Source: Campylobacterales bacterium
GTDB taxonomy: Bacteria; Campylobacterota_A; Desulfurellia; JAADFJ01
NCBI GenBank assembly: GCA_027080125.1
Contig: JALWSW010000126.1
Coordinates: 1 to 19,732 of the forward strand
DNA length: 19,732 bases
Reading direction: 5' to 3'
Shown here: positions 1 to 6,676 of the stretch, piece by piece
How the letters are laid out: every line of letters begins with the position of its first letter
Position numbering within the stretch: position 1 is the first letter of the stretch
Program-made: the position numbers and the translations under genes
Notes under the pieces: model-generated
What the model saw: only the letters and a program-made list of their open reading frames with translations
The model's database searches: none
Told to the model about the DNA's origin: nothing

Positions 1-1506
1 CTGGGCTTTGTAACGGAAAAGAAGGTATCTGAAATTCTTGCCAGACAGGCAGGGCTAATCTTCTTGGATGTTGAGCAGATAAGCCCGGATAAGGATGCGC
101 TTTCGGTTATTCCCTATAATTTTGCGCTTCAAAACGATGTGCTTCCTGTTGTCATCGAGAATAAAAAACTTGTTGTGGCAATAGCTGATCCGTTTAATCA
201 GCGAACCAGATCAATGCTGGAGCGGTTTTCGCGTTACCCGATTTCCTATGCCGTTTCGCAAGGCTCTATGCTATCGAAAAAGATTGAGCGATTCTATTAT
301 ATCTTCGAACATCCGATTGCCGAACAGATAGATGCGATGAGAAAAAGTCTTATCGCAGGACAAACGGTTTCTGTTGAAAATCTTATAAACATAATAATTG
401 AGGATGCTATAGACAACAATGCAAGTGATATTCATATCTCAGCAGCATCTGAAAGCACGCTAATTTTATACAGAATCGACGGGGTATTGCATCTTTTTTA
501 TTCACTTCCCCTGTCGATTCATACAAGAATTGTTTCAACTGTTAAGATTAGAAGCTCTATGGATATTGCCACGACAAATGCGCCGCAGGATGGCAATATG
601 ACATTTGAATTTTTACATGAAAAATATGACCTGAGAGTTTCGACGGTACCCACTTTATACGGCGAGAATCTTGTATTGAGAATTCTTGGCGGACACGGAA
701 CGCAGCTTATGCTCGATCAGATCGGATTTGATAATCAGCAGATAGAGCTTGTAAGAAAGGCAGTAGGAATGCCGTTTGGCATAATAATTGCAGTTGGTCC
801 TACCGGAGCAGGAAAGACAACAACGCTGTATTCTCTTATAAGGGAAGTCGATGCTACGGAAAAGAACGTTATGACTATCGAGGATCCGATAGAGTTCAAG
901 ATGCCTTTGGTTCGTCAGGTTGCATACAACAAAAAAGCAGGCTTAACCTTTGCATCAGCCATAAGAAGTTTTCTGCGACAGGACCCGGATGTCATGATGG
1001 TTGGCGAGATAAGAGACTCTGAGACCGCCATGCTTGCCACAAGAGCCGCTCTTACCGGGCATCTTGTTTTCTCAACGCTTCATGCAAATGATGCCATAGG
1101 AGCCATATCAAGATTAAGCGATCTGGGAATCGGAAATTTTCTCCTTTCCTCATCGCTGTCTGTCCTGATTGCCCAACGACTTTTGAGAAGACTGTGCCCT
1201 TATTGCAAGAAAGAAATCACTCCTGAGGAGCGCATAAAGAGCCTTTTAGAAATAAAATCGGATACGGTATTTGCCGGTCAAGGTTGCGAGAAATGTCGCG
1301 GTGGATATACTGGAAGGGTAGCGGCTGCAGAAATTATTCTTGTGACAAAAGAGATAAAGGAGATGATTGCGGAAGGAAAATCTCCTGTAGAGATCGAGAA
1401 ATATGTGAAAAAAAACGGCGTGAAAAATATGAAGGAGAAAGCCGTAGAGTTTGTTGAAAATGGAGTAACCGATATTGCAGAAGTAGAGAGGGTCTTCGGA
1501 TTCTGA
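1..1506 (+). CDS. Type II secretion / type IV pilus assembly ATPase, GspE/PilB family (5' end missing)
   Basis: Hexameric cytoplasmic ATPase that powers pseudopilus or pilus assembly. The frame is open from base 1, and its first codons read as the typical GspE N-terminal domain (LGFVTEKKVSEILARQAG), so the TTG at 64 is internal and the true start lies left of the window. About 501 residues are visible, against roughly 500-570 for full-length members, so little is missing. Visible features are Walker A GPTGAGKTT at residues 266-274, the Asp-box/Walker B region around VMMVGEIRD, a His box (STLHAND), and a zinc-binding four-Cys motif, C399-C402 and C429-C432. It overlaps the next gene by one base (TGATG), indicating an operon and coupled translation. 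No pseudopilin or secretin gene is in view, so secretion cannot be told from pilus assembly. Family assignment is certain; the subfamily is open. Confidence 0.95.
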   Translation: MGFVTEKKVSEILARQAGLIFLDVEQISPDKDALSVIPYNFALQNDVLPVVIENKKLVVAIADPFNQRTRSMLERFSRYPISYAVSQGSMLSKKIERFYYIFEHPIAEQIDAMRKSLIAGQTVSVENLINIIIEDAIDNNASDIHISAASESTLILYRIDGVLHLFYSLPLSIHTRIVSTVKIRSSMDIATTNAPQDGNMTFEFLHEKYDLRVSTVPTLYGENLVLRILGGHGTQLMLDQIGFDNQQIELVRKAVGMPFGIIIAVGPTGAGKTTTLYSLIREVDATEKNVMTIEDPIEFKMPLVRQVAYNKKAGLTFASAIRSFLRQDPDVMMVGEIRDSETAMLATRAALTGHLVFSTLHANDAIGAISRLSDLGIGNFLLSSSLSVLIAQRLLRRLCPYCKKEITPEERIKSLLEIKSDTVFAGQGCEKCRGGYTGRVAAAEIILVTKEIKEMIAEGKSPVEIEKYVKKNGVKNMKEKAVEFVENGVTDIAEVERVFGF

Positions 1507-2714
1507 TGACATTCTTTTTTTATTCATTTTTGTCAAACGACGGAAAAATAGTAAAACGATTCGGAAGTTTTGATTCTCTTGAAGAGCTGTACAACAAGGC
1601 AGAGGCTCAAGGAAATTCAATCTATAATGCAGTCGTATTGCCTTCTTGGTTTGAGGCAATATACAAAATTATTGTTATTGGAAAGGCAAAGCTAAGAGAG
1701 ATTTCGGAATTTGTAAGAAATCTATCAACATATATCTCAGGCGGTCTGTCGATTCAGGATGCCATAGAAGACTTGAACGAAACATCAAGCAGAGCGCTGA
1801 AAAACGCATCTAAAATTGTTATGGATGCTCTCAATGAAGGTTATTCTATCTCCGAGGCGTTTTCGAAAGCTGCAATTTTCCCTGATATAGTGGTTTCAAT
1901 GGCAAAAATCGGAGAAAAGTCCGGCAATATTGACAAAACGCTTGCAGATGCAGCCGATTACTTGGATAGAATCATAGAGATAAAATCATCAACAAAAAGG
2001 GCTTTAATTTATCCCGGTTTTAGCCTTGTTTCGATATTGGGAGCTTTTATTTTTTGGACGATTTTTGTTTTGCCGAAAATTACATCGCTATTTGTTTCAG
2101 AGAGAATTGCGCTTCCTCTGGCAACGCGCATACTCATAAAAATAAGTACGTTTATGCAAAGCTATTGGTGGGAAATTATAGTTTTTGCAGTCGTTTTTGT
2201 TATGATTTTTCCGTTTTTATTAAAGATAGAAAGGGTGCGCCTGCTTTTTGATAAAGCTCTGTGGAAAATGCCTATCATAGGACTGATAATAAGAAATTCA
2301 CAAACCGCCTTCTATTTTCAATATCTTTCGCTTTTGACCTCAAGCGGGGTTAGTCTTACCGAATCATTGAGGACAATGGAGTTTGCAGTATCAAACAAAT
2401 TTTTTCTGAAATCGATAAAAAATATAACTGTTGATCTTGAGGGAGGGCAGAGCATAGCTGAAGCTACCAAAAATACGACCGTTTTCGAACCTCTTGCCGT
2501 AAGAATGATATCGGTTGCGGAAAAAACCGGAAATTTTGATACAAATCTAAACAAACTTGCCCAAATCTATTACGGTAAGGTTGAAAAAATGGTTGAAGTA
2601 ATAGGCAAGCTGATAGAGCCGATCATTCTTATATTTATCGGAATTCTGTTTGTCTTTTTCGTCATGGCGCTTATCGGTCCTATATATAGTATGCTTGGAA
2701 ATATGACCCGCTGA
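1506..2714 (+). CDS. Inner-membrane platform protein, GspF/PilC family
   Basis: Polytopic inner-membrane protein that partners the GspE/PilB ATPase in the secretion or pilus motor. The 402 residues match the family's usual length of about 400. Two T2SSF repeats are visible, roughly residues 65-190 and 268-390. Each carries the duplicated signature (GEKSGNID at 136-143, AEKTGNFD at 338-345). Three hydrophobic segments lie near 172-190, 221-239 and 371-393. The ATG at 1506 shares its A with the upstream TGA, which fixes the start by coupling. After this gene the plus-strand run leaves secretion for an unrelated mqnD-like gene, so the cluster appears to be only an E-F pair at this end. Confidence 0.94.
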   Translation: MTFFFYSFLSNDGKIVKRFGSFDSLEELYNKAEAQGNSIYNAVVLPSWFEAIYKIIVIGKAKLREISEFVRNLSTYISGGLSIQDAIEDLNETSSRALKNASKIVMDALNEGYSISEAFSKAAIFPDIVVSMAKIGEKSGNIDKTLADAADYLDRIIEIKSSTKRALIYPGFSLVSILGAFIFWTIFVLPKITSLFVSERIALPLATRILIKISTFMQSYWWEIIVFAVVFVMIFPFLLKIERVRLLFDKALWKMPIIGLIIRNSQTAFYFQYLSLLTSSGVSLTESLRTMEFAVSNKFFLKSIKNITVDLEGGQSIAEATKNTTVFEPLAVRMISVAEKTGNFDTNLNKLAQIYYGKVEKMVEVIGKLIEPIILIFIGILFVFFVMALIGPIYSMLGNMTR

Positions 2715-2717
2715 TTC

Positions 2718-2742
2718 AAGCCCGAAGAAGGGTTTAATTTTT
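2718..2742 (+). terminator. Weak hairpin plus T-run after gspF-like gene
   Basis: AAGCCC (2718-2723) pairs with GGGTTT (2730-2735), including one G-U pair, across a 6-base GAAGAA loop. Five T residues follow at 2738-2742. This has the order of an intrinsic terminator, but the stem is short and the T-run begins after an AA gap. I read it as a possible weak terminator or attenuator separating the motor pair from the next gene. Confidence 0.35.
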
Positions 2743-2761
2743 GGATAGTCTTGACTATAAT
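2733..2761 (+). promoter_or_regulatory. Promoter with 14-bp inverted repeat upstream of mqnD-like gene
   Basis: A perfect -10 hexamer TATAAT sits at 2756-2761, with a weak -35 candidate TTTAAT at 2733-2738 (spacer 17). Immediately on the -10 lies a perfect inverted repeat, ATAGTC-TT-GACTAT (2745-2758), covering the spacer and the first half of the -10. Such placement would suit a repressor site, though the repeat is short and could be chance. The start site would fall about 17 bases before the mqnD-like ATG, whose ribosome site AAGGAG is at 2774-2779. Confidence 0.5.
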
Positions 2762-2784
2762 TTCCTAAAAACGAAGGAGAAACA

Positions 2785-3624
2785 ATGAAAAAATTAACAT
2801 TTGGACACAGTCCCGATTCCGATGATGCGTTTATGTATTATCCGCTTGATTTGCCTGAGAAAATAGACACCGAAGGTCTGCATTTCGAGCAGATTTTATC
2901 CGATATTGAGACGCTGAACGAAAAAGCAAAGGAAGCGGTCTATGATGCAACCGCAATCAGTGTTGCAGGATATCCGGATATTGCCGATGATTATGCCATT
3001 ATGGCAAGCGGGGCAAGTATGGGCGAAGGATACGGACCTATTGTTGTGGCAAAAGAAAAACTCTCTTTAGATGAGTTATCAAAATCGGTAATTGCGATTC
3101 CCGGAATATATACGACAAGTTTCCTTGAACTCGAACTTGCCATCGGAAGATTCAGCTACAAGGTGATGAGTTTTGATAAGATTATGGATGCGGTTATAAA
3201 CGATGAGGCTGACGCGGGACTTATTATCCATGAGGGTCAACTTACATATAAAGAGCTTGGTCTTTATAATGTGTGCGATCTGTATGAGTGGTGGAGTAAA
3301 AAAACCGGTGGACTTCCGTTGCCGCTTGGAGTTGATGCGGTTAAAAGATCGCTTGGAGCTGATCTTATGAAAAAGATTGCAAGGGTGCATAGAAGAGCAA
3401 TCAGCTATTCGTTGAGTCACAGGGATGAGGCGCTTGATTATGCCTCGCGCTACTCAAGAGGATTAAAAAGAGAGGATATGGACAGATTCGTGGGGATGTA
3501 TGTGAACGAGAGAACTGTTGATATGGGAGAAGACGGACTTAAAGCATCTCAACTGCTGCTTGATGAGGCTTATGAAAAGGGATTGATAAAAAAAGCCGTT
3601 AAGATTGACCTTGTGAGAGGGTAG
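2785..3624 (+). CDS. MqnA/MqnD-family protein, probable 1,4-dihydroxy-6-naphthoate synthase (futalosine menaquinone pathway)
   Basis: The family cleaves cyclic dehypoxanthinyl futalosine to 1,4-dihydroxy-6-naphthoate in the alternative menaquinone route; MqnA relatives act earlier in the same pathway. The 279 residues match the family length (about 270-290) and the periplasmic-binding-protein-like fold, with no signal peptide, as expected for a cytosolic enzyme. Visible features are HSPDSDDAF at residues 8-16, where typical MqnD has a SPCPNDTF-like motif, the conserved SGASMGEGYGP region at 75-84, and IHEGQLTY with His149, which matches the proposed catalytic His of MqnD. AAGGAG five bases before the ATG supports the start. 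The altered N-terminal motif means a divergent MqnD paralog or another family member is possible. No other mqn gene is in view. The gene ends 2 bp from the convergent dctM. Confidence 0.7.
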   Translation: MKKLTFGHSPDSDDAFMYYPLDLPEKIDTEGLHFEQILSDIETLNEKAKEAVYDATAISVAGYPDIADDYAIMASGASMGEGYGPIVVAKEKLSLDELSKSVIAIPGIYTTSFLELELAIGRFSYKVMSFDKIMDAVINDEADAGLIIHEGQLTYKELGLYNVCDLYEWWSKKTGGLPLPLGVDAVKRSLGADLMKKIARVHRRAISYSLSHRDEALDYASRYSRGLKREDMDRFVGMYVNERTVDMGEDGLKASQLLLDEAYEKGLIKKAVKIDLVRG

Positions 3625-3626
3625 GG

Positions 3627-4892
3627 CTATTTCATAAGTGATGGCAGAAGCGTTGTAAGAGGAGCAAAAAAGCTTATTGCAAAAAGATCGGCAATCATAA
3701 TAAGAAGAAACGGCAGTGCGGCTTTGGAAACCTGAAGTATGCCGCATTTTGCAATTGAGCCTGATACGATAAGACAGATTCCAAGAGGTGGAGTAAGCAT
3801 TCCTACCGCAAGGTTTGTCACTACAATAACTCCTGCGGTAAGCGGATTTATGCCAATTGATGTCAAAATCGGAGCCACGATAGGCACAAACAGTATGAGT
3901 GATGCGGTTGTCTCAACAAAAGTTCCCATCAAAAGCAGAAAAAGATTTATTAAAAGCAGAATCATGATTTTTCCGCCTATTAAATGGAACAGACTTGCAA
4001 TTGCGGGCTGAATATTGTTTATTGAGAGATACCAGGAAAAGATCGTTGCAACTGATATAATTAGCAGAATTACCGAGCTTGTTATGGCGCTTGAGAGCGC
4101 CGCCTCGTATATCTGTTTCCATTTTAGTTGTTTGTAGAAAAACTTTCCCACAATAAATGAATAGATAACCGCAACTGCTGCCGATTCGGTTGCGGTGAAT
4201 ATACCTCCGAGGATTCCACCGATAACTATAATCGGGGCTCCCATTGCCAAGCCTGCATTCCTGAGGCTGTTTTTTATATTTTTGAGATTAAAATTGCCTC
4301 TTTTTTTATCACTGTCTTTTCGCGAAAGAAAAAACGCCACGGCAGAAAGCGATATTCCGATAAGAATGCCGGGCAATATTCCTGCTACAAAGAGTTTTCC
4401 TATCGAAACTCCGGTAATGAACCCGTAGATAATCATCGGTATGCTTGGAGGAATTATTACCCCCATCGAGCCTGCTGAGGCAATCGTTGCGGCTGCCATA
4501 GTCGGCTTGTAGCCGTTATTTTTCATTGAAGGTATAACAATTGAGCCGATGGCAGCCGAATCTGCCGCTGCTGAGCCTGATACTCCGGCAAAAAGCATAC
4601 TTGCTGTGATGCCGGCAATTGCAAGACCGCCTGGCAGAAATCCAACCGCACTTTCCGCAAAATTGACCATTTTCTCAGATAGACCGCCTCTATCCATTAA
4701 AGCTCCGGCAAACATAAACAGCGGCACGGCAAGCAGCATATAGGAATTTATCCCTTCAAACATTCTTTGGGAAAGCATTACTATCGGCATAGAAGCATTC
4801 AGAAAAGCAAGAGAAGTCGAGATTCCGATTGCAAATGCAATCGGAAAACCAAGCACAATCATAACAATAAAAGAGAGAAAAAGCAGAGTCAT
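3627..4892 (-). CDS. dctM: TRAP transporter large permease, DctM family
   Basis: Large membrane subunit of a tripartite ATP-independent periplasmic transporter, which uses an ion gradient to import organic acids delivered by the DctP binding protein. The 421 residues match the family (about 420-430). The protein is hydrophobic throughout with repeated membrane segments. The DctM signature runs GVSGSAAADSAAIGS around residues 103-117, followed by the IIPPSIPMIIYG motif and a second half with the matching GMLTPPLGICL motif. Its ATG overlaps the dctQ stop (ATGA at 4889-4892), so it is translationally coupled to dctQ. The TAG stop is only 2 bp from the stop of the convergent mqnD-like gene. Substrate cannot be read from this subunit. 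Confidence 0.95.
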   Translation of the reverse strand: MTLLFLSFIVMIVLGFPIAFAIGISTSLAFLNASMPIVMLSQRMFEGINSYMLLAVPLFMFAGALMDRGGLSEKMVNFAESAVGFLPGGLAIAGITASMLFAGVSGSAAADSAAIGSIVIPSMKNNGYKPTMAAATIASAGSMGVIIPPSIPMIIYGFITGVSIGKLFVAGILPGILIGISLSAVAFFLSRKDSDKKRGNFNLKNIKNSLRNAGLAMGAPIIVIGGILGGIFTATESAAVAVIYSFIVGKFFYKQLKWKQIYEAALSSAITSSVILLIISVATIFSWYLSINNIQPAIASLFHLIGGKIMILLLINLFLLLMGTFVETTASLILFVPIVAPILTSIGINPLTAGVIVVTNLAVGMLTPPLGICLIVSGSIAKCGILQVSKAALPFLLIMIADLFAISFFAPLTTLLPSLMK

Positions 4893-5371
4893 GATTTACT
4901 GATACCTTTAAGAATATCCGATGTTATATGAACAATCCAGATAAGTGCGCTAACAGGTAGCGCCGCAAACGGATAGCTGTAGGGGATATTAAGCGTCGAG
5001 GTTTTTTGATAAAAGTAGAGTTGCTCGAGTTTTATACTTTCTTTGACGATGAGTGCCCAGAACAGTAGCATCAGTACAAGAGCAATCAGTTTCAACGCTT
5101 TTTTTGAAGAAGGAAAACGAGCGCCAAAAAGATCTATGCCGATATGAGCCCCTTTTTTATATGCAACCGTAGATCCGAAAAAAGAAAGCCATACCAATGT
5201 ATATCTTGATACCTCTCCTGCCCAGTATATGGAATTATTAAGAACATATCTAAAAAATACGCTGATTCCAAGCAGGAGCGATAAAAAAATCATTAGAATT
5301 ATAACGAGAAACGAAATGAGGGTATTGAGATTACCGCTTAGATGGCTTAATGCAGAGGATATCTTTTTCAT
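4889..5371 (-). CDS. dctQ: TRAP transporter small permease, DctQ family
   Basis: Small four-helix membrane subunit that pairs with DctM. I choose the ATG at 5371, giving about 160 residues, the family's usual size. It has an AGGA about ten bases upstream, which is weak. The frame stays open to a TTG at 5416 (175 residues), but that start has no ribosome site and would lie inside the stem-loop at 5411-5463. Four hydrophobic segments are visible, along with the typical FFRYVLNNSIYWAGEVSRYTLVW region after the first helix and the KGAHIGIDL motif. The 3' end overlaps dctM by four bases. It sits between dctP and dctM in the usual P-Q-M order. Confidence 0.9.
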   Translation of the reverse strand: MKKISSALSHLSGNLNTLISFLVIILMIFLSLLLGISVFFRYVLNNSIYWAGEVSRYTLVWLSFFGSTVAYKKGAHIGIDLFGARFPSSKKALKLIALVLMLLFWALIVKESIKLEQLYFYQKTSTLNIPYSYPFAALPVSALIWIVHITSDILKGISKS

Positions 5372-5389
5372 CGTACATTTATCCTGTTT

Positions 5390-5421
5390 GGAAAAAGCAT
5401 TGGAAAAAGCAGCCAAAAAGC
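5390..5421. repeat. Short direct repeats GGAAAAAGC / AAAAAGC
   Basis: GGAAAAAGC occurs at 5390-5398 and 5402-5410 (12-bp period). A third AAAAAGC at 5415-5421 lies inside the left arm of the dctP-dctQ stem-loop. On the transcript these become GCUUUUU units following the hairpin. This may be simple slippage duplication or the T-rich part of an attenuator. Confidence 0.5.
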
Positions 5422-5463
5422 ATAATCATAGTTTTTGGTTGCAAATTTCTATGCTTTTCGGCT
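5411..5463 (-). terminator. Intercistronic stem-loop between dctP and dctQ
   Basis: Inverted repeat between 5411-5424 and 5450-5463: 14 paired positions, with a single mismatch that reads as G-U in the minus-strand transcript, around a 25-base loop. In the direction of transcription it begins 11 bases after the dctP stop. It is followed by GCTTTTTCC, and that unit recurs 12 bp on, so two T5 runs follow the stem. It looks like a partial terminator or an mRNA-stabilising element that would give more DctP than DctQM. Which of the two cannot be decided from sequence. Confidence 0.65.
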
Positions 5464-5474
5464 TAATGCAAAAG

Positions 5475-6461
5475 TTATTTTGATGCCGCAAGAATCATAT
5501 CAAGATAGCGCTTTGCATCACCGGTAAATCTTGATTTCAGCGGTATTACCTTTTTCTTAAACGATGCGATGTCGGGATGCTCATCAATAATCATCCCATG
5601 TTTTTTTAGCTCGGATAAGAAAAATTTTACTTTGTCTCTGTTTAATTTTCTTTCATATATTGATGCGTCTTTAGCCGCACTGTAAAGGAGTTTCTGATAT
5701 TTTGCCGGCAGTTTGTCATAAAACGATTTGCTTCCCACAAACACAAGCGCCGAATAAACATGATGGGTCAAAGAAAGATATTTTTGCACCTCATACAGCT
5801 TGTATTGATAGATAACAGCCAGAGGATTTTCCTGCCCGTCAATGACATGTTGGGATAGTTGCGTATAGATGGGCCATGGCATAGGGGTAGGATTTGCGCC
5901 GATTGCCCGCCAGATTGCGATATGAAGCTGGCTGTTCATAACCCTGATTTTAAGTCCCTTGACATCTTTTGCGCTATGAACAGGTCTTACCGAGTTGGTA
6001 AGGTTTCTGAAGCCGTTTTCCAAAAAATGAAAGCCGATGAGGTTTGCATCTCTGAATTTTGACAGAATTGCTTTGCCAATTTTGCCGTCAAGTATTCTGT
6101 CTGCATCTTTGTAATCTTTGAAGATAAACGGAAATTCTATTGCCTTTATTGCCGGAACAAACTTATCTATCGGTCCGGCGGTTATAACACCTGCCTGCAA
6201 AACGCCAAGCTGAAGCTGCTGAAGGATACTTGTTTCGTTTCCTACCGAACCGGAGTGATGTATGATAACCTTTATTGCTCCGCCGCTTTTTTTCTCAACA
6301 ATCTGCTTGAATTTAGCAGCAGCTTTGTAATGAAAGGTTTTAGGAGTTGTTACTATTCCAAGATTTATTGTGTATTTGGCTGCTGCGTAACTATTGCTCG
6401 AAGCAATTATAAATACCGTAGTGGCAAATATTGATACCGATATTGCAAAAAGTCTTCTCAT
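5475..6461 (-). CDS. dctP: TRAP transporter periplasmic substrate-binding protein, DctP family
   Basis: Periplasmic receptor that captures an organic acid and delivers it to DctQM. The 328 residues are the usual length. The first residues form a Sec signal peptide: positive MRR, a hydrophobic stretch at 5-20, and SYA|A, suggesting cleavage after residue 26. The mature protein shows family motifs: ENGFRNLTN at 148-156, GLKIRV with Arg173, the position that normally grips the substrate carboxylate, and GQENPL at 209-214. The ATG at 6461 is preceded by a G-run (6469-6473) as a plausible ribosome site and by a good promoter. It is the first gene of the P-Q-M operon. The carboxylate Arg suggests an organic acid substrate, but which one is unknown. 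Confidence 0.95.
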   Translation of the reverse strand: MRRLFAISVSIFATTVFIIASSNSYAAAKYTINLGIVTTPKTFHYKAAAKFKQIVEKKSGGAIKVIIHHSGSVGNETSILQQLQLGVLQAGVITAGPIDKFVPAIKAIEFPFIFKDYKDADRILDGKIGKAILSKFRDANLIGFHFLENGFRNLTNSVRPVHSAKDVKGLKIRVMNSQLHIAIWRAIGANPTPMPWPIYTQLSQHVIDGQENPLAVIYQYKLYEVQKYLSLTHHVYSALVFVGSKSFYDKLPAKYQKLLYSAAKDASIYERKLNRDKVKFFLSELKKHGMIIDEHPDIASFKKKVIPLKSRFTGDAKRYLDMILAASK

Positions 6462-6485
6462 AATGCTACCCCCATGTTTTTTCTT

Positions 6486-6513
6486 AGTATATCAGCGATA
6501 AGATTAAGTTCAA
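6486..6513 (-). promoter_or_regulatory. Sigma70-like promoter for dctPQM
   Basis: Read on the minus strand, a -35 TTGAAC (6508-6513) and a -10 TATACT (6486-6491) are separated by 16 bp, 25 bases upstream of the dctP ATG. The implied start site gives a short leader. A 10-bp palindrome ATCAATTGAT (6519-6528) lies just upstream of the -35 and could bind an activator or repressor, but its symmetry is short and AT-rich. Confidence 0.55.
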
Positions 6514-6595
6514 GGGCAATCAATTGATATCTGCGAAACAAAAGAGTGCCTGTTTATGTGCGTCTCTTCAATACAATTCATAAATAATTAAGTGA

Positions 6596-6616
6596 CTTGA
6601 AATGATTTGACTAAAC
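6596..6616 (+). promoter_or_regulatory. HAIR-like HspR operator upstream of cbpA-hspR
   Basis: CTTGAAA (6596-6602), seven bases, then ACTAAAC (6610-6616). The known HspR operator (HAIR) is CTTGAGT-N7-ACTCAAG. Each half matches 5 of 7 positions and the seven-base spacing is exact. It covers the -35 and part of the spacer of the promoter driving the operon that contains hspR, where an autorepressor site is expected. The half-sites are imperfect, so this is a prediction. Confidence 0.6.
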
Positions 6617-6626
6617 TTTATATTAT
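6597..6626 (+). promoter_or_regulatory. Sigma70-like promoter for cbpA-hspR-ruvA-xseA
   Basis: The -35 TTGAAA (6597-6602) matches consensus at 5 of 6 positions. It is followed by TATATT (6619-6624, spacer 16) or TATTAT (6621-6626, spacer 18), each 5 of 6 to the -10 consensus. The -35 is embedded in the HAIR-like repeat. The cbpA ribosome site is TAGGAG at 6666-6671, leaving a leader of roughly 45 bases. Confidence 0.6.
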
Positions 6627-6676
6627 AGCTGGTTGCGATTTATTTAAAAAAAACAAAATTTCAGATAGGAGATTAG

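Noticed and set aside
64..66. TTG at 64 as the start of the GspE-like protein
   Set aside because: The frame upstream to base 1 encodes a typical GspE N-terminal domain segment, so the gene is truncated by the window rather than starting here.
1246..1659. 137-residue minus-strand open frame over the gspE-gspF junction
   Set aside because: Antisense to two clear genes, Phe-rich composition, no ribosome site or family similarity.
5372..5416. Longer dctQ start at the TTG at 5416
   Set aside because: No ribosome site, it falls in the stem-loop, and the ATG at 5371 gives the usual family length.
6541..6570. AAGAG and CTCTT arms in the dctP-cbpA intergenic region
   Set aside because: Only five paired bases around a long loop, with no T-run; chance symmetry is likely.
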